20,516 nucleotides of DNA from DATBMY01 sp036554605. GTDB lineage: Bacteria; Acidobacteriota; Blastocatellia; UBA7656. Of the stretch, positions 1 to 8,067 are shown piece after piece. Made by a program: the position numbers and the translations under genes. Position 1 is the first letter of the stretch; each line of letters starts with the position of its first letter. The stretch spans positions 1 to 20,516 of the forward strand of contig DATBMY010000276.1 of NCBI GenBank assembly GCA_036554605.1, written 5' to 3'. The notes below the pieces were generated by a model. The model saw nothing but the letters and a program-made list of their open reading frames with translations. It was not told where the DNA came from and made no database searches.

Positions 1-1421
1 ACGAGGTAGCTCGTTATGACTGCCGACGATTGCCAGATCCCGTAGTCGACGGAGAGGGCGTCGGTTGTCCATCCCGAAAAGCTGTCCCTGCGCCAGACGT
101 TGTTGCCCGACATAGAGGAGCTCATGTAGTTCTGCGTAAAACTGCCGGTCCGGCTCGAAAGCGAAAGCGACCCCGTGACGCCCGAGTTGCTGTCGTAATC
201 GAAGTCGTTCTTTGAGCACGTGCAGCCCGAAGTGATATAAGGGTAGAGCGTATAGCTGCGCGAAATTGTGCCCGATGCGGGCGGGTTCACGCCGAGCGCG
301 GCGAACGATTCCATATACGTATTCAGCTCCGTCCCGCCCGACCCGGAAGTGCCGTCGTGCGCGCGAACGCCGAAGGCGTTTATGTCATTGCCGGTCGACA
401 TATCTATGCGCAGCTCCCAGTGTCCCGCCGTGACGGGGCCGCCATCGTGGATTTGAAGATTGTCTACGAAGAAGAACTCGGTACCCGTGTACCCGCCCGC
501 CAGCTGGAACCGTATGCGCGTATTGTTTGCGATAAAGCTGGTGATGTCATAGGTGCGCGAGCCCGAGCTATCATTGCTGAAAGTTTCCAGCGTGGTATAG
601 GTGCTGCCACCGTTGTTGGAGACCTGTATGTTGATCTCGTCGCCATCTTCGAGATTATTGGAGGTGCGAAAATCAAAACTGAGGAAAGCGGCGGAGAGGT
701 TTAACCCGGGGGTGCCAAGCAGGTCGGCTTCGCGCGCAAGGCTCGGCGTTCCGCCCACGTCATCTTGCAGCCGCAGCTCGCCGCCGGTTATCTGTATCGC
801 GCCAGTCGTCGCGCCCGCTCCGCCGCCATCCGCCTCTATCCACGCGGCGGACCAGTTATTATTGCCGTCGTTGTTTGTGAAGGCAGCCGTCCCGAAATTA
901 TCCCTGACATTATTTCCGGTGCCATTGAATAAAGTGATCCACGCATTGTCGGAGCCCGCGGGCGCGGTGTCATCGCCCGTAGTAAACTGTGTGGTCCTTG
1001 CGGCGCCGGTCGGATCGATAAGGGTGTAAGTCACGCTCGTATCAAACCCGTCGTTGCGGTCGCGGTCGCGGCCGGCCGTATCCTCCGTGCCGCCTCCGAG
1101 CCCCACGTCGGCGTCGAATATGTCGATCGCCAGCCGGCTCAGCCCCGGTGGCACTTCAATAAAGTATCTATAAAAAGTATTGAGGCCCCCGCTGTCGGAA
1201 ATATAATCCCCGTTTGCGGTCCCGCTTGTGCTTCCCGCAATTGTAAAAAGAGCCGTGCTGCCGCTTGACGCTTGAGGCGTGAAGGGCGGGTCTTGAACAT
1301 TTGAATTGCCGTCCGCGCTCCCTATATTGGGAAGCGTCAGCGAGACGAAACTCGCGGTTACCATCAACAGCCAGAAAATCGGCTTATAAAAAATTCGCAT
1401 TCTTGATGAGCTGAGCCTCAT
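1..1421 (-). CDS. Secreted beta-rich surface protein, C-terminal end off the window
   Basis: The minus-strand frame stays open from an ATG at 1421 to the window edge, giving 473 visible codons. The start has AGAAGGAGAA about nine bases upstream. Residues 1-36 form a signal peptide: basic start with RMR, then the hydrophobic stretch FWLLMVTASFVSLTL. Residues from about 60 to 110 (FYRYFIEVPPGLSRLAIDIFDAD) resemble the pre-peptidase C-terminal or proprotein-type beta-sandwich of secreted proteins. A second module further on (LSFDFRTSNNLEDGDEINI, then FFFVDNLQI) reads like a MAM- or jelly-roll-type beta-sandwich. Asp, Asn, Gly, Ser and Thr are very frequent, as in calcium-binding exported proteins. 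I see no catalytic motif in the visible part, so a protease or other domain could lie beyond the edge. Secretion is well supported; the function is unknown. Confidence 0.85.
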   Translation of the reverse strand, partial: MRLSSSRMRIFYKPIFWLLMVTASFVSLTLPNIGSADGNSNVQDPPFTPQASSGSTALFTIAGSTSGTANGDYISDSGGLNTFYRYFIEVPPGLSRLAIDIFDADVGLGGGTEDTAGRDRDRNDGFDTSVTYTLIDPTGAARTTQFTTGDDTAPAGSDNAWITLFNGTGNNVRDNFGTAAFTNNDGNNNWSAAWIEADGGGAGATTGAIQITGGELRLQDDVGGTPSLAREADLLGTPGLNLSAAFLSFDFRTSNNLEDGDEINIQVSNNGGSTYTTLETFSNDSSGSRTYDITSFIANNTRIRFQLAGGYTGTEFFFVDNLQIHDGGPVTAGHWELRIDMSTGNDINAFGVRAHDGTSGSGGTELNTYMESFAALGVNPPASGTISRSYTLYPYITSGCTCSKNDFDYDSNSGVTGSLSLSSRTGSFTQNYMSSSMSGNNVWRRDSFSGWTTDALSVDYGIWQSSAVITSYL

Positions 1422-1731
1422 ATAGTCGGCTTCTCCTTCTTTCGCGCAGGCATACGCCTGTAGCTGTTTATTGATTCTTCGGGGCTTTGTTCACACAAGC
1501 TCTAACCTGTAGGGGCAGGTTTAAAGGGTCTGGGGGCGGAAAGTATTTCTGATCCCGGGCTGCGCGACCCTCCCGTGCGCGATTCGCTAATGAAATCGAA
1601 GCCAATCTACTACATGTTGTGCCGGTCTGCAAACCAACATTTCGCTTTGCCCGGCTTGTAAACGACCGCCTCGCGATTGTAAGTTCTCATTTGCTGCTAC
1701 AGCATAATGAATCTGAGAGGAGAACAAGTGT
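1422..1731. other. Divergent intergenic region, no gene seen
   Basis: This stretch separates two divergent genes and should hold a promoter for each. I found no convincing -35/-10 pair. On the minus strand TTGTGT lies 17 bases from a poor ATCAAT. Two short inverted repeats are visible: CAGGC-atac-GCCTG at 1447-1460, just upstream of the minus-strand ribosome site, and AACCTG-tagggg-CAGGTT at 1504-1521. No coding frame in it looks real. Confidence 0.5.
1504..1521. repeat. Short hairpin sharing a core with 16732-16741
   Basis: AACCTG and CAGGTT pair perfectly around a TAGGGG loop. The core TAGGGGCAGG recurs exactly in the larger hairpin near 16732. This suggests, but does not prove, a dispersed REP-like family. 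Confidence 0.35.
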
Positions 1732-2001
1732 ATGGGAGAGAAATACAAGGCTGAACTTCAGGAGAGAATAAACGAGCTTGGGGGCGAGAACCTGCGCGTC
1801 TTCATAAATGAAGAGGGAGTTCATCCGCGGTACTACGAGCACCTGCAAGAAACATTTAAGGAATCGGGCGTGCAATTTGTCGAGAGCCGCGCGGAAGCGA
1901 ATTTCGTATTCGAGGGCCATTGCGAGCCGGCAACTCAGCCCGGGAAGATCGTGGCCTTCTTTAAGAACGAAGAGCTTCACTTCGCCGGAATGCTCGCGTG
2001 A
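1732..2001 (+). CDS. Small acidic protein of unknown function (89 aa)
   Basis: This is an 89-residue soluble protein beginning MGEKYKAELQERI. AGGAGA at 1718-1723 lies eight bases before the ATG, and a clear intrinsic terminator follows the stop, so it is probably a single-gene transcript. There is no signal peptide, membrane segment or cysteine motif; the only cysteine is in GHCEPA. The pattern (amphipathic helix, strand LRVFI, helix YYEHLQETFKES, strand VQFV, strand NFVFEG, then VAFFKNEELHFAG) suggests a compact alpha/beta fold. Many charged residues point to a cytoplasmic protein. I do not recognise the family. Start and stop are well supported; the role is open. Confidence 0.75.
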   Translation: MGEKYKAELQERINELGGENLRVFINEEGVHPRYYEHLQETFKESGVQFVESRAEANFVFEGHCEPATQPGKIVAFFKNEELHFAGMLA

Positions 2002-2046
2002 CTTTGCGCCCGGCAAACCCGCGCCGCAAACCTGACCCGATGATAA

Positions 2047-2072
2047 AAGAGCCCCTGACGGGGCTCTTATTT
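2047..2072 (+). terminator. Rho-independent terminator after the 89-aa gene
   Basis: AAGAGCCCC pairs perfectly with GGGGCTCTT (9 bp) around the tetraloop TGAC and is followed by ATTTC. It lies 45 bases after the stop codon. Confidence 0.8.
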
Positions 2073-2135
2073 CGCGGATGTTTACCGGTCACAAAGCGGT
2101 GTTTAGGCGTCACAGGAAATCTCGCGGCGCAGTCT

Positions 2136-2141
2136 TATAAT
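2136..2141 (+). promoter_or_regulatory. Possible -10 box of the CoA-transferase gene
   Basis: A perfect TATAAT lies 18 bases before the start codon, but no recognisable -35 stands 16-18 bases upstream (the region reads CACAGGAA). Transcription would begin almost at the ribosome site, giving a very short leader. It may be chance. Confidence 0.3.
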
Positions 2142-2158
2142 TAAGACCGGAGGTGCGC

Positions 2159-3430
2159 ATGAGATATGTAACAGCCGAAGAGGCGGTCAGGCTCATCAAA
2201 TCCAACGACCACGTCTTCATTCACACGGCGGCGGCCGCGCCGCAGCAACTTGTTAAAGCGATGGTCCGGCGCGCGGGCGATCTGCGCAACGTCGAGATAA
2301 TACACCTTCACACCGAGGGCGAGGTTCCCTATGTGAAGCCGGAGTACAGGCGGAGCTTTCACACGCGCCTGCTTTTCGTAGGGGCGAACATGCGCAAGGC
2401 GGTTGCTTCGGGCGAGGCCGATTACGTGCCCGTCTTCCTGAGCGAAGTGCCGTCGCTTTTTCGCAAAAAGATTCTTCCCCTGGATGTCGCGCTGATTCAG
2501 GTCTCCCCGCCCGACAGCCACGGCTTCTGCTCGCTCGGCATATCGGTCGACGCGTCGCGCGCGGCCGTGGAGATGGCTCCCACGGTCATCGCGCAGATCA
2601 ATCCGAACATGCCCCGCACGCACGGCGACGGGCTGGTACATATCGACCGCATAGCATTTGCCGTCGAGGTCAACGACCCGTTATTTGAGCACAAGCCTGC
2701 CGTGCTTACCGAGTCCGAGCGCGCGATTGCTCACCACGTCGCCGGGCTGATAGAAGATGGGGCCACGCTTCAGATGGGCATCGGCGCGATACCCGACGCG
2801 GTGCTTGCGGCGCTGCACTCGCACAAGGACATAGGCATTCACTCCGAGATGTTTTCCGACGGGATAATCGACCTTGTGCAGCGGGGCGTCATAACCGGGA
2901 GGCTCAAAAAGGCTCATCCGGGCAAAGTCGTCGGCGGGTTCGCCATGGGAACGCGGCGGCTTTACGACTTCATCGATGACAACCCGCAGATTGCCATGCT
3001 CGACATAACCTACGTCAACGACACGGCGGTGATACGGCGCAATCCGCGGGTGACGGCCATCAACAGCGCAATAGAAGTGGATATGACGGGGCAGGTCTGC
3101 GCCGACTCCATTGGAACGTATGAGTATTCGGGAGTAGGCGGGCAGATGGACTTCATACGCGGGGCGTCGCTATCGGAAGGTGGAAAGCCCATAATCGCGC
3201 TCCCCTCCGTCACAAGCCGCGGTGAATCGCGCATAGTCGCCTTCCTCAAGCCGGGGGCGGGCGTCGTCACCACTCGCGCGCACGTGCATTATATAGTCAC
3301 CGAGTTCGGCGTGGCTTATCTGTACGGCAAGTCGATGCGGGAGCGGGCGCGCGCGCTTATAGCGGTGGCGCATCCCGAGCATCGCGAAGCGCTTGATCGC
3401 GCGGCGCACGAACGATTCAAAAACATGTAA
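2159..3430 (+). CDS. Acetyl-CoA hydrolase/transferase family CoA-transferase (4-hydroxybutyrate CoA-transferase-like)
   Basis: Members of this family move CoA between acyl-CoA and acetate or another acid through a gamma-glutamyl-CoA thioester. The 423-residue length is typical. The N-terminal half has the domain-1 pattern (VFIHTAAAAPQQL, then VSPPDSHGFCSLG near residues 115-127). The catalytic Glu is residue 230 in IHSEMFSDG, and the glycine-rich CoA loop GVGGQMDF is at 325-332. GGAGGT at 2149-2154 favours ATG 2159; a GTG six bases earlier lies inside that ribosome site and is unlikely to be used. The substrate cannot be read from sequence: acetate, butyrate, 4-hydroxybutyrate or branched acids are all possible. 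It converges on the 2-oxoacid:ferredoxin oxidoreductase operon, which makes acyl-CoA, so the two may work together; that is an inference. Confidence 0.9.
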   Translation: MRYVTAEEAVRLIKSNDHVFIHTAAAAPQQLVKAMVRRAGDLRNVEIIHLHTEGEVPYVKPEYRRSFHTRLLFVGANMRKAVASGEADYVPVFLSEVPSLFRKKILPLDVALIQVSPPDSHGFCSLGISVDASRAAVEMAPTVIAQINPNMPRTHGDGLVHIDRIAFAVEVNDPLFEHKPAVLTESERAIAHHVAGLIEDGATLQMGIGAIPDAVLAALHSHKDIGIHSEMFSDGIIDLVQRGVITGRLKKAHPGKVVGGFAMGTRRLYDFIDDNPQIAMLDITYVNDTAVIRRNPRVTAINSAIEVDMTGQVCADSIGTYEYSGVGGQMDFIRGASLSEGGKPIIALPSVTSRGESRIVAFLKPGAGVVTTRAHVHYIVTEFGVAYLYGKSMRERARALIAVAHPEHREALDRAAHERFKNM

Positions 3431-3471
3431 AAAAGTCCGGAGTCCGAGGAGATCGGATTCCGGACTTTTTT
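3429..3471. terminator. Bidirectional terminator between convergent genes
   Basis: Two 19-base arms pair with a single G-T wobble around the loop GGAGA. Both flanks are A/T runs, so each strand ends in a U-tract. It overlaps the CoA-transferase stop codon and lies 22 bases past the stop of the opposing operon. Confidence 0.92.
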
Positions 3472-3493
3472 ATCCCTTGTCGCCAGCTATTGC

Positions 3494-4954
3494 TCAAACG
3501 GCCCACGCGTCTTCGGCCGCCTGCTCGCGGGCGACGCGCATCCCGGCTTCGACGGCCTTGATGTTCATATCGAGAAGCTGCCGCTTCTTGGTCACCGCCT
3601 CGACCACTTTGAATATGGCCTCTCCATCTAACAGCCCGGTCCTTTGGACGAATGCGCCGAGCGCGACCATGTTGGCGGTCTTCGCGCTTCCTATCTCATC
3701 GGCCAGGGCGGTGGCGGGCAGCGCGATCACCTCTACGTCCTCGCGCGCGGGCGCTATATCTATCAGCGACGAGTCATAAATGATAAGCCCCCCGGCCGCG
3801 ACTTCGGGCTCGAACTTTTCGAGCGAAGGCCGGTTCATGGCGATCAGGACCGTGGGCTCAGAAACAAGTGGCGAGCCTATGGCTTCCGTTGAAATACTGA
3901 CGTGGCAATTGGCAGTCCCGCCGCGCATCTCGGGGCCGTATGAAGGCAGCCACGAAACGTGATAGCCCTCTCTCATTCCGGCTTCGGCCATCAGCTTGCC
4001 CAAAAAGAGCACCCCCTGGCCGCCAAACCCCGCGATCTTGATTCTCGGATTGTGGTAGCGCGGCTCGACCTGGCGCGCGGTCGTATGCTCAAAAGCCGTT
4101 TTACCGCCGGGCGCGCCGAGCCCGAGCAGCGCCTGGATCTGTTCGGGTGATACTTCTTCCCGGTAACGGTTCCAATTTTCTCGCTCGCTCGACAGGTCCT
4201 TGATTACCCCGAGTGGGAATGCCTTCACAAGGTTCTCTTCAACCCACCGCGCCGCATCAACGGGTTGCAAGCCCCATCCGGTCGGGCAGGGCGAGAGCAC
4301 TTCTACGAGCGAGAAGCCGCGCCCTTCGACCTGATTTTGAAGCGCCTTGCGCACGGCCTTGCGCGCGCGCATGCGCGACTTGTTGTCATAGAGCCCGACG
4401 CGCTCTATGTAGGTCGGCCCTTCGAGTGTGGCAAGAAGCTCGCTTACGCGCAGCGGGAATCCCTCGTGCTGAAGGTCGCGCCCCCGAGGCGAGGTCGTCG
4501 TCTTCATGCCCATAAGCGAAGTCGGGGCCATCTGGCCTCCGGTCATGCCGTAGATGGCATTATTGACGAAGAAGACGCTGATGTTCTCGCCGCGGTTGGC
4601 CGCGTGTAGGATCTCGTTGCCGCCGATCGCGGCAAGGTCGCCGTCGCCCTGGTAGCTGATGACGAGGCTGTCGGGAAGCGCCCGTTTGATGGAGGTCGCG
4701 ACCGCCGGCGCGCGCCCGTGCGCCACCTGTACGTTGCCTACGTCAAAGTAGTAGTACGCAAAGACGGAGCATCCGACCGGGCTGACGAAGACGGTTCGGT
4801 CTTGAACGCCCAGGTCGTCAATTGCTTCGGCTATGTACTTATGCAGGTTGCCGTGACCGCAGCCCGGGCAGTAATGCGTCGTCAGGTGATCGCCGGGCTT
4901 GCGATCAAACTCCCCATAGAAACTCTTCGCTCTCTGATAGGCTTTCACGTACAT
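3494..4954 (-). CDS. 2-oxoacid:ferredoxin oxidoreductase, fused beta (TPP) and gamma subunits
   Basis: Residues 1-270 are the thiamine-diphosphate beta subunit: HYCPGCGHGN at 27-36 provides cluster-ligand cysteines, GDGD at 103-106 and NN at 131-132 form the TPP-magnesium motif, and GMTGGQMAPTS is typical. Residues 305-480 are the gamma subunit, with GFGGQGV at 309-315 and SYGPEMRGGTA at 338-348. The two are usually separate polypeptides; here they are joined by a linker of about 35 residues. With alpha and ferredoxin subunits the enzyme would decarboxylate a 2-oxoacid to acyl-CoA, reducing ferredoxin in the cytoplasm. The alpha subunit upstream is of the VorB type, so branched-chain 2-oxoacids are the likely substrate; 2-oxoglutarate is the alternative. 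The start lies inside the alpha gene with a 50-base overlap. No frame problem is seen across the join. Confidence 0.93.
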   Translation of the reverse strand: MYVKAYQRAKSFYGEFDRKPGDHLTTHYCPGCGHGNLHKYIAEAIDDLGVQDRTVFVSPVGCSVFAYYYFDVGNVQVAHGRAPAVATSIKRALPDSLVISYQGDGDLAAIGGNEILHAANRGENISVFFVNNAIYGMTGGQMAPTSLMGMKTTTSPRGRDLQHEGFPLRVSELLATLEGPTYIERVGLYDNKSRMRARKAVRKALQNQVEGRGFSLVEVLSPCPTGWGLQPVDAARWVEENLVKAFPLGVIKDLSSERENWNRYREEVSPEQIQALLGLGAPGGKTAFEHTTARQVEPRYHNPRIKIAGFGGQGVLFLGKLMAEAGMREGYHVSWLPSYGPEMRGGTANCHVSISTEAIGSPLVSEPTVLIAMNRPSLEKFEPEVAAGGLIIYDSSLIDIAPAREDVEVIALPATALADEIGSAKTANMVALGAFVQRTGLLDGEAIFKVVEAVTKKRQLLDMNIKAVEAGMRVAREQAAEDAWAV

Positions 4955-6005
4955 CTTCTTCCTCGCTTGCGGAAATTATCTGCTGCAAGAGTTCGTCGGT
5001 GGTCGGGACCATGCCGCCGAACCGGGAATAGAACCGAACGGGCCGCTGCCCGTTTATCGCCAGGCGAACATCTTCAACCATCTGGCCGTTGCTCAGCTCG
5101 ACGGTCAAAAAGCGGCGCGCCCATCCGGCTATGAATGAAAGCTCGCGCGCCGGGAAGGGCCAGAGGGTGATCGGGCGAAAGAGCCCCGCTCTTATGCCGC
5201 GCTCGCGCGCCTGGTCCACGGCGGTCTTTAGTATGCGCGAGACGATGCCGTGACCGATGACTACTATATCCGCGTCGGCCGTCTTGTACTTTTCAAACAT
5301 CGCTGTGCCGCAACTGGCCCGCGCGTATTTCTCTTCGAGATGCAGGACGTGATTTTCGAGCGCCTCGGGCGTCAGGAATATAGACGTGACGAGGTTGCCC
5401 CGCGTGGGCGCATCGCCCCTCACGGCCCACGGCCTTGGCGGGGCCGTAAGTACTGCCGTGGGAAACTCGACCGGCTCCATCATCTGACCTATAAAGCCAT
5501 CGGTCATCACTATGGCCGGATTGCGAAACTTGTCGGAAAGCTCGAAAGCAAGAAAGGTCAGGTCGCACATCTCCTGCACGGAGTTTGGCGCAAGCACTAT
5601 CGTGTGATAATTGCCGTGCCCGCCGCCCTTGACGATCTGATGATAATCGCTCTGCTCGGGCGCGATATTGCCGAGGCCGGGACCGCCGCGCGTTACGTCG
5701 ACTATGACGCAGGGCAGCTCGGAGCCCGCCAGATAGGATATGCCCTCCTGCATAAGCGAGAGGCCCGGGCCGGAGGATGCCGTCATAGTGCGCTCGCCAA
5801 CGGCCGCCGCCCCGTAAACCATGTTGATCGCGGCCACTTCGCTTTCGGCCTGAAGAAAGGTCCCGCCCGCGAGCGGGAAATATTTTGCCGCCGCTTCCGC
5901 GATCTCGCTCGCGGGCGTGATCGGGTATCCATAAAATGAGCGGCATCCGGCAAGGATAGCCGCTTTGACCACGGCTTCGTTTCCTTTAATCAACTCTTTC
6001 GCCAT
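4905..6005 (-). CDS. vorB: 2-oxoacid:ferredoxin oxidoreductase alpha subunit, VorB type
   Basis: This 366-residue protein carries the pyrimidine-binding domain of the oxidoreductase: GYPITP at 26-31, QAESEVAAINMVYGAA near 52-67, SSGPGLSLMQEG at 77-88 and RGGPG at 106-110. These blocks, and the start MAKELIKGNEAVV, fit the family named 3-methyl-2-oxobutanoate dehydrogenase subunit VorB rather than pyruvate oxidoreductase. The length is normal, with the C-terminal domain complete. AGAGGAT lies about eight bases before the ATG. It sits 18 bases after the ferredoxin gene and overlaps the fused beta-gamma gene by 50 bases, so all three should be made from one message. The role is probably oxidation of branched-chain 2-oxoacids from valine, leucine and isoleucine; reductive carboxylation is the reverse possibility. 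Substrate assignment rests on family resemblance only. Confidence 0.9.
   Translation of the reverse strand: MAKELIKGNEAVVKAAILAGCRSFYGYPITPASEIAEAAAKYFPLAGGTFLQAESEVAAINMVYGAAAVGERTMTASSGPGLSLMQEGISYLAGSELPCVIVDVTRGGPGLGNIAPEQSDYHQIVKGGGHGNYHTIVLAPNSVQEMCDLTFLAFELSDKFRNPAIVMTDGFIGQMMEPVEFPTAVLTAPPRPWAVRGDAPTRGNLVTSIFLTPEALENHVLHLEEKYARASCGTAMFEKYKTADADIVVIGHGIVSRILKTAVDQARERGIRAGLFRPITLWPFPARELSFIAGWARRFLTVELSNGQMVEDVRLAINGQRPVRFYSRFGGMVPTTDELLQQIISASEEEDVRESLSESEEFLWGV
4955..4964 (-). promoter_or_regulatory. Ribosome binding site of the fused subunit, inside the alpha gene
   Basis: Read on the minus strand, GAGGAAGAAG stands directly before the ATG at 4954, with AGGA five bases away. The same bases encode Glu-Glu-Glu-Asp near the C terminus of the alpha subunit. 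This supports the overlapping start and suggests translational coupling. Confidence 0.7.
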
Positions 6006-6023
6006 TGATCTATCCTCTATCGG

Positions 6024-6317
6024 TCAGTGGGCTACCGTCACCGTAGTCCGGCTTTTCGTCGCGACCACTCTTGTTCCGGCGTCCAGTGTATAAACGGTGA
6101 TGGCCCCCGGCTCCGGGCAGGCGAAGAAACATATGCCGCACCCGGTGCACCCGGAACCGAGATAGAAAGCCGGGTGATAGCCGTGCCCGTTTAACTTTTC
6201 GCTCAGCTCCATAACATGCGGCGGGCAGGCTTCAATGCACAGACCGCACCCCTTGCATTCTTCCTCCTGCACCTCGACCCTGCCCCGGTCTATTTTCTCT
6301 TTCTCTTCGCTCCTCAT
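6024..6317 (-). CDS. 2[4Fe-4S] ferredoxin-type delta subunit of the oxidoreductase
   Basis: This 97-residue electron-transfer subunit has two classic cluster motifs: Cys 21, 24, 27 and 31 in CKGCGLCIEACPP, and Cys 57, 60, 63 and 67 in CTGCGICFFACPEP. Together they bind two [4Fe-4S] centres. About 20 residues beyond the second motif (VATKSRTTVTVAH) form a short tail. It is the first gene of the operon, 18 bases before vorB, and AAGGGAG lies nine bases before its ATG. It should accept electrons from the TPP site and pass them to free ferredoxin. The D-A-B-C subunit order is the one known for Kor/Oor and Vor enzymes; here the last two are fused. Confidence 0.92.
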   Translation of the reverse strand: MRSEEKEKIDRGRVEVQEEECKGCGLCIEACPPHVMELSEKLNGHGYHPAFYLGSGCTGCGICFFACPEPGAITVYTLDAGTRVVATKSRTTVTVAH

Positions 6318-6699
6318 CTTGTTTACTCCCTTTATTAAGTACGCGGTTACAACTGCCCGCTATCCATAGCGCAAACGCTATACCGGGCGGAGGCCGGGTT
6401 GCGCCCCCTTCTAATCATTGATTCCAGGCGCGATAGCCCGCCGCGACGCGCGTCCAGTGAAGACCCTTGCGGGAAATAGCCCAGCCGTCTGGGGGAATTT
6501 GCACAAAACCCTAAGCGCTCATTTTGTATGCCTGCGCGGGCGAGCCGCTGATGACTATGCGGGCCCTCTCTTCGCGGACGATGATAGCCAGCGCGCGGCC
6601 CGGTTCAGATGACCAATCGTGGTGTGATAACAGTCACCGCGCCGCCCCCCCGTGAGGGGCTATCCTAAGACATTGGTAGACCGGATAACTGGAGGGACT
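6318..6699. other. Divergent intergenic region with a hairpin; no clear gene
   Basis: This must carry the promoters of the ferredoxin-oxidoreductase operon and of the cDPG-synthetase-like gene. On the minus strand TTGCGC lies 17 bases from TGTAAC, a weak pair close to the operon. ATAGCG-caaa-CGCTAT at 6366-6381 is a perfect hairpin or operator dyad, with outer arms GCCCG and CGGGC. A minus-strand frame between stops at 6634 and 6511 reads like protein (AIIVREERARIVISGSPAQAY) but has no ATG, GTG or TTG start upstream of that stretch. Nothing else looks coding. Confidence 0.5.
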
Positions 6700-8067
6700 A
6701 TGAAGCGAACAAGAGTCTTGATATTGGGCGCGGCCGGGCGCGATTTCCATAATTTCAACACTGTCTTTCGCGGCGATAGCAGCAGCGAGGTTGTCGCCTT
6801 CACCGCGACGCAGATACCTAATATAGATGGCCGGCGCGACCCGCCCGAGCTGGCCGGTGATCTGTACCCGGACGGCATACCGATAGAAAACGAGAGCGAC
6901 TTCGACCAGATCATCACCGAGAAAGGGATCGACCAGGTGGTCTTCGCATACAGCGACGTGTCGCACGAGCATGTCATGCACCTGGCGGCGCGAGCAGTCG
7001 CAAGGGGCGCCGACTTCCGCCTGATAGGCCCGAACGCGACTATGCTGGAGTCGATCAAACCGGTCGTCTCGGTCTGCGCCGTTCGCACAGGGTCAGGCAA
7101 GAGCCCTACAAGCCGCAAGATTGTCAGGACGCTGATAGAGATGGGCCGCCGCGCGGTCGCTATACGACACCCGATGCCTTATGGCGATCTTGCCAGGCAG
7201 GCGGTTCAACGCTTTGCAACTATCGAGGACCTTGCGGCCAACAATTGCACCATCGAAGAGATGGAAGAGTATGAGCCTTATGTGACATGCGGCGGCGTCA
7301 TCTATTCGGGAGTCGACTACGAGAAGATTCTGCGCCGGGCCGAGCAAGAGGCGGACGTGATCGTATGGGACGGCGGCAACAATGACCTGCCGTTTTATCG
7401 CTCGGACCTTGAGATCGTAGTGGCAGACCCGCACCGCGCCGGGCACGAGCTTTCATACTGGCCGGGCGAAGCAAACTTCCGCCGCGCCGACGTGATCGTC
7501 ATCGGCAAGCAGGGCTCGGCGAGCCGGGAGAGCATCGAGACGGTGAGGCGCAACGCCGGGCGGGTCAACCCCGCGGCGACGATCATAAATGCTGACATGG
7601 CTATAACGGTCGAAGACCCCGCGGCGGTCTCGGGCAAGCGCGTGCTTGTAATCGAGGACGGCCCGACGCTCACGCACGGCGGGATGAAGTACGGCGCGGG
7701 CGTCATAGCCGCGAACATGTTCGGCGCGTCCGAGATAATAGACCCGCGCGCGAAAGTAATCGGCGAGATCGCCGAGACCTTCCGCGCCTACCCGGAGATA
7801 GGGGCGCTGCTGCCGGCCATGGGCTACAGCCACGGACAGGTTAGCGATCTCGAGGCGACAATAGAAGCCGTCGACTGTGACCTTGTGCTTATAGCCACCC
7901 CTATAGACCTGCGGCGGCTGATCGACATAAGAAAGCCCTCGCTACGGGTCAGGTACGAAACGGTCGAGATCGGCACGCCGACCATCGGGCAAGTGCTCGC
8001 CGATTTTCTGGAGAAGCAGGAATGCCAGCGCAAGTTATTAGCAAAGTCGAAGAGCTTGAACGCCTGA
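6700..8067 (+). CDS. Cyclic 2,3-diphosphoglycerate synthetase homologue (P-loop NTPase)
   Basis: This 455-residue cytoplasmic protein belongs to the family of the methanogen enzyme that cyclises 2,3-diphosphoglycerate with ATP. The N terminus is Rossmann-like (RVLILGAAGRDFHNFN, residues 5-20). A P-loop AVRTGSGKS at 127-135 is followed by VWDGGNND at 222-229, a Walker-B-like segment. HGGMKYGAGVIAA at 326-338 and LVLIATPIDLRRL at 395-407 are family-typical blocks. The length matches the archaeal protein of about 460 residues. GGAGG at 6691-6695 sets the ATG at 6700; a more upstream in-frame ATG at 6652 lacks such a site. Bacteria are not known to accumulate cyclic DPG, so the real reaction is open; some homologues are labelled GTPase. 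It overlaps the next gene by 46 bases, which argues for a joint task. Confidence 0.85.
   Translation: MKRTRVLILGAAGRDFHNFNTVFRGDSSSEVVAFTATQIPNIDGRRDPPELAGDLYPDGIPIENESDFDQIITEKGIDQVVFAYSDVSHEHVMHLAARAVARGADFRLIGPNATMLESIKPVVSVCAVRTGSGKSPTSRKIVRTLIEMGRRAVAIRHPMPYGDLARQAVQRFATIEDLAANNCTIEEMEEYEPYVTCGGVIYSGVDYEKILRRAEQEADVIVWDGGNNDLPFYRSDLEIVVADPHRAGHELSYWPGEANFRRADVIVIGKQGSASRESIETVRRNAGRVNPAATIINADMAITVEDPAAVSGKRVLVIEDGPTLTHGGMKYGAGVIAANMFGASEIIDPRAKVIGEIAETFRAYPEIGALLPAMGYSHGQVSDLEATIEAVDCDLVLIATPIDLRRLIDIRKPSLRVRYETVEIGTPTIGQVLADFLEKQECQRKLLAKSKSLNA

Noticed and set aside
2153..2158. GTG start two codons before the chosen start of the CoA-transferase
   Set aside because: The GTG is part of the GGAGGT ribosome site, so initiation there is improbable.
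5250..5939. 229-codon plus-strand frame opposite vorB
   Set aside because: It is antisense to a gene with all family motifs; its translation is rich in Arg, Gly and His with no domain, as expected of a GC-rich shadow.
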